The notes under the pieces: model-generated
Told to the model about the DNA's origin: nothing
The model's input: only the letters and a program-made list of their open reading frames with translations
The model's database searches: none
Made by a program: the position numbers and the translations under genes
DNA from: Bacteroidales bacterium
Lineage (GTDB): Bacteria > Bacteroidota > Bacteroidia > Bacteroidales > WCHB1-69
Reading direction: 5' to 3'
Assembly (NCBI GenBank): GCA_017554325.1
Contig: JAFZIP010000020.1
Span: 1 to 64,000 of the forward strand
DNA length: 64,000 bases
Shown here: one piece after another, positions 25,771 to 34,777 of the stretch
Layout: each line of letters begins with the position of its first letter
Position numbering within the stretch: position 1 is the first letter of the stretch

Positions 25771-26435
25771 AAATTAATGGGGCCTGTCTTCTTTTTTTTG
25801 TTCTTCTTTTTCTTCTTTTTCTTGGCCGGAGTGACGTAGAAGGAAGCATTGCTGTTGGCTGTGTGCAACAGCGCATTGGTGGTGGCAAAGGTGAAATCCT
25901 CCGGCACGGTGAGCAGACCGTCCGACAGCTCGTTGATCTGATGCGCAATCAGCGCGTCGTTCACTGAGTCGCGATTATAGGTCAGGTACATCATCTTCAA
26001 GTGATTGGCCAGTGGGCGCACCAGTACGTTGCGCACATCCTCGGGATAGGTGGCCACCATCTTGATGACATTCTCCATATTGCGTCCGTAGGTTCTCAAA
26101 CGGATATGATGCTTGTTGTATTCCGGCTTCACCACCTCTTTCTCCTTGGTCTCGGGCACGGGCTTCGGAAACGGAGAATCGATTTCCAAGGCGTAATCCG
26201 ACATGATGAACAGATGATCCCAGAGCTTGTGCCAATAGTCTGCAGACTCCCGTTTGCCCACGTTGGCAGGATCCTTCACCTCGTTGAGCTGGTCCATCAC
26301 GCGCACGATGGCGCGGGCCGTCTCATTACGCTTCTCGCGATCCTCTATGGCCATGCAATCCTCAATCATCTTTTGCACGTTGCGGCCATACTCCTTGATA
26401 ACTAATTTGTTTCGTTTGGTGTTGTATTCTATCAT
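25767..26435 (-). CDS. DUF4290 family protein with poly-lysine tail
   Basis: 222 residues. The N-terminal part (YNTKRNKLVIKEYGRNVQKMIE) and the second YGRNMENVIKM segment are typical of DUF4290, a Bacteroidota-specific helical family of unknown function. Most of the last 30 residues is a basic tail (thirteen Lys and one Asn in a row, about residues 203-216) encoded by a slippery purine-rich stretch at about 25786-25830. It may bind nucleic acid, by charge alone. First gene of an operon with the ABC exporter (ATGA overlap); -7 box 30 bases upstream. Confidence 0.82.
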   Translation of the reverse strand: MIEYNTKRNKLVIKEYGRNVQKMIEDCMAIEDREKRNETARAIVRVMDQLNEVKDPANVGKRESADYWHKLWDHLFIMSDYALEIDSPFPKPVPETKEKEVVKPEYNKHHIRLRTYGRNMENVIKMVATYPEDVRNVLVRPLANHLKMMYLTYNRDSVNDALIAHQINELSDGLLTVPEDFTFATTNALLHTANSNASFYVTPAKKKKKKKNKKKKTGPINL

Positions 26436-26465
26436 AAAAGGAAAATGATTTTTTCAATCGGTTTG

Positions 26466-26473
26466 CAAAAATA
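26466..26473 (-). promoter_or_regulatory. -7 box TATTTTTG for the DUF4290-ABC operon
   Basis: Exact consensus 30 bases upstream of the ATG at 26435. Confidence 0.7.
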
Positions 26474-26500
26474 GCAAAAAACGAGATATCCTGTCGGAGG

Positions 26501-28387
26501 CTATCGTTTCTTCTTTTCGGGAACCACGGACATGGCGGCCAGACTGTCCAGACGCACCTGTTCACACGCCGCAAGACTGTCACGGATGGCACGCTGGCGA
26601 ATCTTGTAGGCATTCGGATATATGACAACTATGGGTTTGGAATCCACCTTCAGCCGATACAACGTATGGTCCGAAGGCCAAGTGCCGTTGCGTAGCTGCG
26701 CCGGCGGTATGTTGCTGCAAAAGTCCATGTAGTAATCCCATGTGCTGTCCGTTTTGCTGTACGGAACAAATTGCAAGTTTATCATACTGCTCTCCCGCTG
26801 GAAGAACAGGGCACATGCCGCATTGCCATTGGTAGCCACGGTAACAACACTGTCATCCACATTCTTGCTGATATCCTCTCGGTAAATGTGGCGCACGAGC
26901 CACTGGCAAACAGTCTTGTTGGCATCATCATTGCAGTCCAGCTCATACTTGGCATACGCGTTGTTTAAGCCGCCGGAGATCTCGTTGAAATAGAGCGACA
27001 CAACGGGCTTGTTGAACATGATATGGCGAATGGGCAGACAGGAGAGCAGCGCAATGAGACCCAATATCACAACATTGGTGTATTTGTCATTCACGGCCCG
27101 CAATGTACACTCCACCCCACTCGCCGCAATCAGCATGAAAAGAGGATAAATGAAATAGTAGATAGCCCACATGGTATCCGGACGCATGTAGCTGAATTTC
27201 ACCTCATGTATGCAATACAGGAACGAATAGAGGAAGATGAAGATGGAATAGAACTTCAACGATTTCACCGCCGTTCTGAAAAAGATGAAAAACAGCAGCA
27301 CTCCCGTCAAAATAATCGTAGGTGTGGTGATGAAAAGATAGGTGGCAAGATACGTCGTCGGGAAGTTGTCCGGCCCGATGACATGCCCTTTGTAAAGCTG
27401 GTTGCCTGACTGGGGGTAGTTGACCGTGAGCAGTTCAAAGGCTTTGCGCGGGGACACCAAAGAGTCTTCCAAGAACCACGTGCCCACGCCATGCACAAAG
27501 TACACAATCAGCGTAGTGCCGACCAACATCAGACACAACATGCCCAGAGCTTTGCCATACTCTTTGGTAAACATCTTTTTGGGCGGGTTGTAGAGAAAGA
27601 AGTTCAACAGCGTGAACACAATGAAAAAATGCAGCAGTACAAAACCAGCGTTGTAGGTGGACAGCGCAAGAAACATGCCCAGCAGAATCTTCACACAGCG
27701 ATATATACGGATAACCGGCAGCTCGCGACAGAAATAGTACATCTGCGTGATGGTGAAGATGAAGCCGAACGCAAAGGTCACATCCACCATATTGCTCAAA
27801 GAATACCCGAAGAAACGGGGCGAGATGAACAGGAAGAATGCGGTGAAGAACGCCGCTCGCCAGTTGAATGCCTTCAGTATCAGGATGGAGAGATAGAAAA
27901 TGAGCAACCACCCGAAAATGGCACTCAAAACATGACGGATCGTGAACGTGTCCTTCACATGCAAGGTCTTGCAGACCGAATAGACCAACAAATCGATATA
28001 CTGAGCCTGCGTGGAGGCGTACGGATGCACCTTGTAGGCATCGGAATCACCGGTATGATGGAAATGGTCATACACCAATGCCGAATAATGGTCCTGCTCC
28101 ATCTCCCGGGTGGAGACACCCACATGACGGCTCATGAACAACATCACCACCAACATCACCGCCATGGAAATCATCAGCAGATACTTATACACATCATCGC
28201 CGCTTTTGAGGGAGAGGGTGAAGAGCTTTTTCTCTGCACTGTACCGAATGTTTTTTTGCGACTGTTTGGACAGACGAATCTCCCAAACATCATCATCAAA
28301 CAGCTCCTGCGAATAAGTTATCTTATTGGCCAACTGCTTGACAATTTGAAAAAAACGCTCGATATAACTTAATTTCTCCTTCTCCAT
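26501..28387 (-). CDS. GT39/ArnT-like integral membrane glycosyltransferase
   Basis: 628 residues from the ATG at 28387 (MEKEKLSYIERF); the open frame extends further but into the neighbouring gene. About ten membrane helices. The first extracytoplasmic loop contains EMEQDHYSALVYDHF, where the acidic residues match the catalytic Asp/Glu loop of GT-C enzymes, followed by a RHVLSAIFGWLLIFYL segment. A C-terminal periplasmic part of about 150 residues follows. GT-C enzymes transfer sugars from polyprenyl phosphate to lipids or proteins. It starts 4 bases after WbqC, suggesting a joint role in surface glycan assembly. Confidence 0.72.
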   Translation of the reverse strand: MEKEKLSYIERFFQIVKQLANKITYSQELFDDDVWEIRLSKQSQKNIRYSAEKKLFTLSLKSGDDVYKYLLMISMAVMLVVMLFMSRHVGVSTREMEQDHYSALVYDHFHHTGDSDAYKVHPYASTQAQYIDLLVYSVCKTLHVKDTFTIRHVLSAIFGWLLIFYLSILILKAFNWRAAFFTAFFLFISPRFFGYSLSNMVDVTFAFGFIFTITQMYYFCRELPVIRIYRCVKILLGMFLALSTYNAGFVLLHFFIVFTLLNFFLYNPPKKMFTKEYGKALGMLCLMLVGTTLIVYFVHGVGTWFLEDSLVSPRKAFELLTVNYPQSGNQLYKGHVIGPDNFPTTYLATYLFITTPTIILTGVLLFFIFFRTAVKSLKFYSIFIFLYSFLYCIHEVKFSYMRPDTMWAIYYFIYPLFMLIAASGVECTLRAVNDKYTNVVILGLIALLSCLPIRHIMFNKPVVSLYFNEISGGLNNAYAKYELDCNDDANKTVCQWLVRHIYREDISKNVDDSVVTVATNGNAACALFFQRESSMINLQFVPYSKTDSTWDYYMDFCSNIPPAQLRNGTWPSDHTLYRLKVDSKPIVVIYPNAYKIRQRAIRDSLAACEQVRLDSLAAMSVVPEKKKR

Positions 28388-28391
28388 GGTA

Positions 28392-29033
28392 TTATGACTG
28401 GGCATTAAATGACGCATTGAGGGTTCTGAGGTAGTCCACGGCTTCGGGGCCGACATTGAACAGCAGGTCTATGATGGAGAGATTGGGCGTGAAGCCGAAC
28501 CGGTCCTCGAAGACCTGATAATACGGGGTGGTGAGCCGGAATGGATAGTCGGGGCCGACACTCCGTTTGGGGTGGATGAGCGTCCGCAGGTCGGGCTGCC
28601 GTGACGTTTCAAAGTCCTCGGTAAGCCTTATTTCTGTCGGAATGCGGAGCAGTTTCACAATTGTCCGTATCAATTGCAGATTAAAATCGAACAGCTTTTC
28701 ATAGCGTTGCTCGTAGAAAGCACGGAGGGGGTCCTGGTAGTACATGAAATAGGGGCTCGTGTTGTAAGCGGTCGTGATAGTACGCCAGTGGTTGCGCTGC
28801 CAGGGGGTGGTGTATTCAATAGAAGCCTCCGTGATCCGAGGTTTGTGCGTGTCATGCACCACCGGTATCATCAAAGCCTGCACCCCGTTTCCGGTCAGGA
28901 TACAGGCCCTGTTGCGGTAACTCTGCTTGCAGTAGTTCTCCCGGCTCTCTATCCACACCTCCCTGCTCATCAGAAAGGAAAAGTATTCGATGGGCGGAAG
29001 ATATGCGGTCGATAAGAGCGGGATGGTATTCAA
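28392..29033 (-). CDS. WbqC-like family protein
   Basis: 213 residues. LLSTAYLPPIEYFSFL at the N-terminus, YRNRACILTGNGVQAL and IPV are characteristic of the WbqC family, linked to polysaccharide biosynthesis but with no proven reaction. The start is a TTG (29031-29033) 2 bases after the stop of the protease gene; no ATG would keep the conserved N-terminus. Co-transcribed with its neighbours. Confidence 0.85.
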   Translation of the reverse strand: MNTIPLLSTAYLPPIEYFSFLMSREVWIESRENYCKQSYRNRACILTGNGVQALMIPVVHDTHKPRITEASIEYTTPWQRNHWRTITTAYNTSPYFMYYQDPLRAFYEQRYEKLFDFNLQLIRTIVKLLRIPTEIRLTEDFETSRQPDLRTLIHPKRSVGPDYPFRLTTPYYQVFEDRFGFTPNLSIIDLLFNVGPEAVDYLRTLNASFNAQS

Positions 29034-29035
29034 AA

Positions 29036-30697
29036 CTATCTGGCAATAAGCATTTTGGATTGGTAGATGTGCTTGTCACAAACAATCTCCAGAAAGTAAA
29101 TGCCGTCAGACAAACCGTCGAAATGCAGATTGAAGACGTTGTCAGTCAGGACCTCCTGAGACTGCACCAACATACCCATGGAGTTATAGACATTGCAGAT
29201 GCCTTTGCCCATGGGGAAGGAGCCCTTCACGGTGATATCGCCAATGCTGGGGTTGGGCGAGATGGTGAACGCGCTGCTGGAGGAGCTGTAACTCTCCACA
29301 CCTGCGGGCGTGCCATCGTAGTGCATACCGCGAAGTGACAAGGTGCCTGTATTGTCCGGATCCAGCCAGGGTTTCAGCTTCCTGGCATTGTTGCTGTTGT
29401 TGTTGTTGGTCCAAGAGTAGGAGAACTTGCCATAGCTGTCGTTACCCTCAGGGTAATCACATGCACTGCTACCGGTGCTCAAGTCACCGATGATGCGGCC
29501 GCTGGCGTTGAAGAGCGGGGAACCGGAAGAGCCTTGCTCCGTGCATCCCTTGTTAGGGTTGGTGTACCAAGCCACCACCCAGTATTTGTTGTACGAACCG
29601 CCCGGACTTGCCACCACGCGCGGGAAGCTGATTTTCTTGTAATCTCCGCCGGGATGATGGATAGCTACGCCCACAGAAGAAGCTCCGCTCGCATCCCAAC
29701 CGGCAAACACGAGCTTGTTTGTTATATTGCTGGGGATTTCTCCTGTGATTTTCAACAGTAGAAAATCAGAACTGTTTTGAAGTGTGCTCTGATTGCCATT
29801 GTATCCCGCACTGGCTACCATCACACCGTTTCTGACAAATTTGGTATAAGTCCCCGTGTAGCCATCACATGAGCTCTTCTGGTATTCAAAAACAAATATA
29901 TAGGCATCATCAGAGGCAGTGGAACAATGGTTGGCCGACAACACGTACGGGGTCCTGTCCTGACGCACATTGTTAATCATAGCACCGGAGCACCGATAGG
30001 AGCCGGTTGAATTGGTTATCGAGAGGCATACCACGGAATTCACTTGATCCACCCACGGATCTGCCACCGGGCAAGCCACATCGTAATGGCAATCCCCTTC
30101 TGCATCGCCCCAGTAGCCTTTTCCCTCATCTTGGACATGGAAAAGATCATGGTAGAAATGGCTGATACGGGCCACCGTAACCTCTCCATGGAAAGGAGCG
30201 TTCGCAGGCTCGTAATACTCCAAAATGATTTCATCACCAAAGATGAAATCCGAAGTCATATAGCCGTTCAGTTTCTCGTATTCCTCGTTGGTGTAAGGTC
30301 CGCCAACCTGGCTGCGATCGGCACTATAGACATGCATCGTAGCTCCTTCTGGAATGTGGAACTGAGAAAAAACTGCAGTCAGCATAATAGCTCCGGGGGA
30401 GCTGAAAGACAAACGCCAGAGACGGCTTCCGTCTGCCAGCACGTCAGTACGGCCGCTGTTGTGGAAGTTGTAATCCACATTGTGCGTATAGCCGATACGC
30501 ACAGGTGTTCCCTTTTCCGCCCATGCATCCTCCGCCAGCAATTTGTCAACATTCACCTCGGGCAGGTCTATCTTATCAACGTTCATGGATACATTGCTGT
30601 GATTGAAGCTGTAGGGCTTCACCGTCACATCGTTTTGAGCAAATGCGGCAAACATGCAAAATGCCACACACACAAAAGTAAGAAGAGTCTTTTTCAT
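29036..30697 (-). CDS. T9SS-secreted trypsin-like serine protease (lysyl endopeptidase type)
   Basis: 553 residues from the ATG at 30697 (MKKTLLTFVCVAFCMFAAFAQ, signal peptide). After a prodomain-like region (about 22-210), a trypsin fold has His in VLSANHCS, Asp in SDFLLLKI and Ser in TEQGSSGSPLF, the pattern of bacterial lysyl endopeptidases. Cys-rich segments (PVADP...VVCLSI, SCDGYTG) also fit that group. The last 80 residues are a Por/T9SS sorting domain (FTISPNPSIGDITVKG ... GIYFLEIV). A secreted or surface protease suits a proteolytic, amino-acid-fermenting lifestyle. Confidence 0.88.
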   Translation of the reverse strand: MKKTLLTFVCVAFCMFAAFAQNDVTVKPYSFNHSNVSMNVDKIDLPEVNVDKLLAEDAWAEKGTPVRIGYTHNVDYNFHNSGRTDVLADGSRLWRLSFSSPGAIMLTAVFSQFHIPEGATMHVYSADRSQVGGPYTNEEYEKLNGYMTSDFIFGDEIILEYYEPANAPFHGEVTVARISHFYHDLFHVQDEGKGYWGDAEGDCHYDVACPVADPWVDQVNSVVCLSITNSTGSYRCSGAMINNVRQDRTPYVLSANHCSTASDDAYIFVFEYQKSSCDGYTGTYTKFVRNGVMVASAGYNGNQSTLQNSSDFLLLKITGEIPSNITNKLVFAGWDASGASSVGVAIHHPGGDYKKISFPRVVASPGGSYNKYWVVAWYTNPNKGCTEQGSSGSPLFNASGRIIGDLSTGSSACDYPEGNDSYGKFSYSWTNNNNSNNARKLKPWLDPDNTGTLSLRGMHYDGTPAGVESYSSSSSAFTISPNPSIGDITVKGSFPMGKGICNVYNSMGMLVQSQEVLTDNVFNLHFDGLSDGIYFLEIVCDKHIYQSKMLIAR

Positions 30698-30720
30698 ATC
30701 AACAGTTATTTTAAAGGCCG

Positions 30721-30728
30721 CAAAAATA
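30721..30728 (-). promoter_or_regulatory. -7 box TATTTTTG for the secreted protease
   Basis: Exact consensus 24 bases upstream of the ATG at 30697; divergent from the rsfS box 13 bases away. Confidence 0.7.
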
Positions 30729-30741
30729 TAAAAAAAAATTG

Positions 30742-30749
30742 TACCTTTG
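30742..30749 (+). promoter_or_regulatory. -7 box TACCTTTG for rsfS
   Basis: Exact consensus 25 bases upstream of the ATG at 30774. Confidence 0.7.
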
Positions 30750-30773
30750 CCCGCTAATTTATAAACCACACCT

Positions 30774-31154
30774 ATGACCGTAAAAAGAAAAGTCAAGTTT
30801 GAAGGAGTTCCCTACGAAGGGAATATTGAAGAGCTTATCATACAAGCCCTTATTGAGAAGCAAGGCGTGGACATCCAATGCCTGAACCTGAAAAAAATCA
30901 ACCATACCTACTTCGATTATTTCGTCATCTGCACTGGAACATCCAAGCCGCACGTGGAGACCCTCTGCGACTTCGTGCAGGAGAAGACCCAGCGTGAAGC
31001 AGGCGTGAAACCCATCCATGTGGAGGGTCTGGAAAACTGCGAGTGGATTCTGCTCGACTACTTCAACGTCCTCGTGCACATCTTCCAACCCGAAGCCCGC
31101 GCCTACTACAACCTCGAGGCCCTGTGGAGCGACGCGGACATCCAGAAGTTTTAA
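30774..31154 (+). CDS. rsfS: Ribosome silencing factor RsfS
   Basis: 126 residues. Binds ribosomal protein uL14 and blocks subunit joining when nutrients are short. Family motifs: DIQCLNLKKI, YFVICTGTSKPHV, EGLENCEWILLDYFNVLVHIF and the YYNLEALWSDA end. It is the first gene of the block rsfS-ftsH-LUD-cdsA-uvrA, an order common in Bacteroidales. ftsH follows 23 bases later. Confidence 0.95.
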   Translation: MTVKRKVKFEGVPYEGNIEELIIQALIEKQGVDIQCLNLKKINHTYFDYFVICTGTSKPHVETLCDFVQEKTQREAGVKPIHVEGLENCEWILLDYFNVLVHIFQPEARAYYNLEALWSDADIQKF

Positions 31155-31177
31155 TCTTATCCTTAACCCTTTGTCAC

Positions 31178-33220
31178 ATGGCTTCAAATCCAGCTAACAA
31201 TAACAACAAACCGAAATCACCCTTTGAAGGTTTGAAAAACCGCAATTCCAAGAACAAACCGAAATTCTCGTTCGTTTACATCTATGTCATTGCCTTCATC
31301 ATCATAGGCATTTTCTATTTCAGGACGCTGGACACTACCAGTCCTAAAAAAATCAATGACATGGCATTCAAAGAGATGGTTACGAACCGCGAAATTGACC
31401 ACGTGGATTATATCCGTAAGGATGAAAGAATCAACATCTTCTTGAAACCTAACAGTCTAAACAGCAACCCCGTCCACAAGGATGTTAAAAACAGAACCGA
31501 GGGGCCCCAGTATTACATGGAGATCAGTGATTTTCATGCCTATAACGATAATCTAAAGGATTTCAAGGAAAAAGCTATTCAAAGCCGTTTGGCGAAAGAC
31601 AGCACTCTGTCGGCCAACGACATATCCGGCGAATATGATTTCCCGACAAATCAGGACAACACGAAGAGCTGGGGCTGGGATCTCATCATCTGGGTAATGC
31701 CCACCGTTCTAATCTTCGTCCTGCTCATCTGGTCCATGCGTTCCATGCGTGGCAACATGGGCGGTCCCGGCGGCATCTTCAACATCGGCAAGTCGCGAGC
31801 CCAGGAGTTCGACGAGAAGTCGGGCCAGCTGGTCACCTTCAAGGACGTGGCCGGCCTGGAGGGCGCCAAGTTCGAGATTGAGGAAGTGGTTGACTTTTTG
31901 AAGAATCCGAAGAAATACACCGTTCTCGGTGGCAAGATACCCAAGGGCGTGCTGTTGGTAGGACCTCCGGGCACGGGCAAGACCCTGCTGGCCAAGGCCG
32001 TGGCAGGCGAGGCCAAGGTGCCGTTCTTCTCTTTGTCCGGTTCCGACTTCGTGGAGATGTTCGTGGGCGTGGGCGCGTCCCGCGTGCGCGACCTCTTCAA
32101 GACGGCCAAGGAGAAAGCCCCGTGCATCATCTTCATCGACGAGATTGACGCCATCGGCCGCGCCCGTGGCAAGAACGCCCTTTCCAATGCCAACGACGAG
32201 CGTGAGAGCACACTCAACCAGCTGCTCACAGAGATGGACGGCTTCTCCACCAACGCAGGGGTCATCATCATGGCCGCTACCAACCGCGCCGACATCCTCG
32301 ACCGCGCCCTGCTACGCGCAGGCCGCTTCGACCGCCAGATCCAAGTGGAGTTGCCCAACCTCAACGAGCGTAAAGGCATCTTCGGTGTGCACGTGCGCAA
32401 CCTCAAACTCGGCCCCGATGTGGATCTCGACTTCTTCGCCAAGCAGACTCCGGGATTCTCCGGCGCCGACATCGCCAACGTTTGCAACGAGGCCGCCCTC
32501 ATCGCGGCACGCAATAACAAGACCCAAATCGAGAAAGAGGACTTCCTCTCCGCCGTGGACCGTATCATCGGCGGCCTGGAACGCCGCGGCAGCGTCATCT
32601 CCCCGGAGGAGAAACGCTCCATCGCCTTCCATGAGTCGGGCCACGCGTGCGTGAGCTGGATGCTGCGCTACGCCTCCCCGCTGGTGAAGGTCACCATCGT
32701 GCCCCGCGGCAAAGCATTAGGCGCAGCCTGGTACCTGCCCGAGGAACGTCAGCTGACCACCTACGACCAGCTGGTGGACGAGATGACCGCCACTCTGGGC
32801 GGACGTGCCGCCGAAGAGATCACCTTCGGACGCGTCTCCACCGGAGCCCTCAACGACTTGGAGCGCGTCACCAAACAGGCCTACGCCATGGTCGTCTATT
32901 ACGGTCTCGACAAGAAAATCGGCAATGTGAGCTACTACGACTCCACGGGCCAACAGGAGTACGCCTTCAACAGGCCCTACAGCGAGAAGACCGCGCAAGA
33001 CATTGACGCACAGATTCACGAGTTGGTGGAATCCTGCTATCAAAAGGCGAAGGACATCCTCAACGAGCACAAGGAGCAACTGGGAGAACTTGCCCAACTG
33101 CTGTTGGAGCGCGAGGTCATCTTCACAGAGGACGTGGAACGTATTTTGGGCAAGCGCCCGTTTGAAGTGCCAGAGCATACGGTAAACCCCGAAAATGATG
33201 TCAAACCCGCTGAAAATTAA
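31178..33220 (+). CDS. ftsH: ATP-dependent zinc metalloprotease FtsH
   Basis: 680 residues from the ATG at 31178; the frame is open upstream inside rsfS but [11 protein letters not shown] is the likely N-terminus. Two membrane helices (about 36-53 and 168-186) flank a periplasmic domain. The AAA module has Walker A GPPGTGKT (about 262), Walker [12 protein letters not shown] and the arginine finger region RAGRFDRQI. The protease domain has HESGH (about 485). It degrades membrane and regulatory proteins at the inner membrane. Confidence 0.97.
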   Translation: MASNPANNNNKPKSPFEGLKNRNSKNKPKFSFVYIYVIAFIIIGIFYFRTLDTTSPKKINDMAFKEMVTNREIDHVDYIRKDERINIFLKPNSLNSNPVHKDVKNRTEGPQYYMEISDFHAYNDNLKDFKEKAIQSRLAKDSTLSANDISGEYDFPTNQDNTKSWGWDLIIWVMPTVLIFVLLIWSMRSMRGNMGGPGGIFNIGKSRAQEFDEKSGQLVTFKDVAGLEGAKFEIEEVVDFLKNPKKYTVLGGKIPKGVLLVGPPGTGKTLLAKAVAGEAKVPFFSLSGSDFVEMFVGVGASRVRDLFKTAKEKAPCIIFIDEIDAIGRARGKNALSNANDERESTLNQLLTEMDGFSTNAGVIIMAATNRADILDRALLRAGRFDRQIQVELPNLNERKGIFGVHVRNLKLGPDVDLDFFAKQTPGFSGADIANVCNEAALIAARNNKTQIEKEDFLSAVDRIIGGLERRGSVISPEEKRSIAFHESGHACVSWMLRYASPLVKVTIVPRGKALGAAWYLPEERQLTTYDQLVDEMTATLGGRAAEEITFGRVSTGALNDLERVTKQAYAMVVYYGLDKKIGNVSYYDSTGQQEYAFNRPYSEKTAQDIDAQIHELVESCYQKAKDILNEHKEQLGELAQLLLEREVIFTEDVERILGKRPFEVPEHTVNPENDVKPAEN

Positions 33221-33250
33221 TCGATAATCGTTAATCTATAAACGTTATTC
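33219..33250 (+). repeat. Short heptamer-like tract at the ftsH stop
   Basis: TAATCGA, TAATCGT, TAATCTA units run from the ftsH TAA stop to just before the next ATG. Confidence 0.55.
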
Positions 33251-33252
33251 CT

Positions 33253-33939
33253 ATGGCCGACAACCATCAATTTGATTCAAGCATACTGACCGAGAAGGAA
33301 AGCATCCGTCAGAACATCCGCAATGCCCTCTCCAACAAGATGGAGGTTCTCAATTCCGAGCTGGACATGAACATGAATGCGGACGTCTATGAGCCCATTC
33401 CCAACATGTCGGCATCCTTCATAGAGAAATTCAGAGCTGCTGGCGGCCTCTACGTGCCCTGCACCAACCAGGACCTCATCCCCATTCTGATCAAGCTGTG
33501 CCGCAGCCAGAAGTACCAGACAATCCTCAGCACGAGCCCATTCTTCTCGCAGTATTTGGACAAGTATCAAGTACCCTACATCACGGCTATTGCCCCGGGC
33601 GAGGCCGCAGATGCCGCATTGGTGGTCTCCAACCAGCTGATTGCCCGCACCGGCAGCATCGGTTTTTCACAGGTGCTCAATGTCTATCCGTCCGTCAAGG
33701 GTCTGGCCCGCGACCTGGTAGTCATCTCCCGCGAACGTTGCATCTTCCAGGATTTGGATGACGCTCTGAACTTCCAAGTCAAAAAAGATGAAAACAACGC
33801 TTTCCCCATGAGCGAATTCCTGTGTCCCACCCACATCGAGAAAGTCGATGGCGTGCCGCAAGCCACCCCTGTCGCCCCCCGTATCATCTTATTGTTAGTT
33901 TCCGATCATGAACCCCAAAACGAAGAATCTGCTAATTAG
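33253..33939 (+). CDS. LUD domain protein (LutC/YkgG-like)
   Basis: 228 residues. The central segment (ADAALVVSNQLIARTGSIGF, then RDLVVISRERCIFQDLDDAL) fits the LUD fold found in LutB/LutC lactate-utilisation proteins. The N-terminal part ESIRQNIRNALSNKM also matches. No iron-sulphur motif is present. A LUD protein between ftsH and cdsA is a common Bacteroidota arrangement; its role there is not known, and lactate metabolism is not implied by the neighbours. Overlaps cdsA by 32 bases. Confidence 0.72.
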   Translation: MADNHQFDSSILTEKESIRQNIRNALSNKMEVLNSELDMNMNADVYEPIPNMSASFIEKFRAAGGLYVPCTNQDLIPILIKLCRSQKYQTILSTSPFFSQYLDKYQVPYITAIAPGEAADAALVVSNQLIARTGSIGFSQVLNVYPSVKGLARDLVVISRERCIFQDLDDALNFQVKKDENNAFPMSEFLCPTHIEKVDGVPQATPVAPRIILLLVSDHEPQNEESAN

Positions 33940-34777
33940 AACTTTGGCGGGGGCGGTCTATATCGCCCTGATGATCACCGCCGTGTTCGTCTTCCCCATG
34001 ATGCCTGTGCTACTCTGCTTGGCAGCTTGCATAGGTATCTTTGAACTCTCAAAACTGACCTCCGGCCCCACCGACCATGTGGGGCGCATCGTATTGTCGG
34101 CTGCCGCGATCGCGCAGTTCGCACTCATCCTGCAATATGGAATCCAAAAAAGCTCTTTTTTCTACAACGCTGCCACTTTCACCCTGACGGGGTTCTTGTT
34201 CAGCATACCGCTCATCCTGATGTGCATCGGCATGCTGATGACCATTGCCGAGCTTTTCCGCTGCCGGCCGTTGTCTGTGGAACACATCGGAACCGCCCTG
34301 TTCGGCTATTTCTGGATCATCTTGCCGTTAGGTTTTGTGGCTGTCATGACCCGTATATGCCCGCAGGTGGTGTTTGCCTTCTTCCTGATGATTTGGGCTT
34401 ACGACACCTTCGCCTATCTGGGTGGCTCGCTGTACGGACGCAACAAGATGTGTGAGCGCATCTCCCCCAAGAAGACCTGGGAAGGCACCGTCACCGGACT
34501 CGTGCTGACCATCGTCTTGGCCATGATCCTGCCCAGCATCCCCTACTTCGCCCAAGTACATGCCCCGCTATGGAATTGGGCCGTGTATGCCATCATCACT
34601 GTGGTGTTTGCCACCTTCGGCGACCTGATTGAATCTGTATTCAAAAGACGCGCCGATGTGAAAGACAGCGGCCATATCATGCCCGGACACGGCGGCATCC
34701 TCGACCGCTTCGACTCTATGCTCCTTTCCGCACTGCCAGCTCTCCTTTTTGCTCTTTTTGTAATGATTCTTAAATGA
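33908..34777 (+). CDS. cdsA: Phosphatidate cytidylyltransferase
   Basis: 289 residues with about eight membrane helices. Makes CDP-diacylglycerol from CTP and phosphatidic acid, the branch point of phospholipid synthesis. The C-terminal signature is intact: GDLIESVFKRRADVKDSGHIMPGHGGILDRFDS, and the earlier SPKKTWEG motif is present. It supplies the pathway in which psd (6.8 kb) acts. Overlaps the LUD gene by 32 bases and uvrA by 4 (ATGA). Confidence 0.95.
   Translation: MNPKTKNLLIRTLAGAVYIALMITAVFVFPMMPVLLCLAACIGIFELSKLTSGPTDHVGRIVLSAAAIAQFALILQYGIQKSSFFYNAATFTLTGFLFSIPLILMCIGMLMTIAELFRCRPLSVEHIGTALFGYFWIILPLGFVAVMTRICPQVVFAFFLMIWAYDTFAYLGGSLYGRNKMCERISPKKTWEGTVTGLVLTIVLAMILPSIPYFAQVHAPLWNWAVYAIITVVFATFGDLIESVFKRRADVKDSGHIMPGHGGILDRFDSMLLSALPALLFALFVMILK

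Noticed and set aside
33908..33939. Frameshift between the LUD gene and cdsA
   Set aside because: The 32-base overlap joins two complete, unrelated proteins; ordinary gene overlap.
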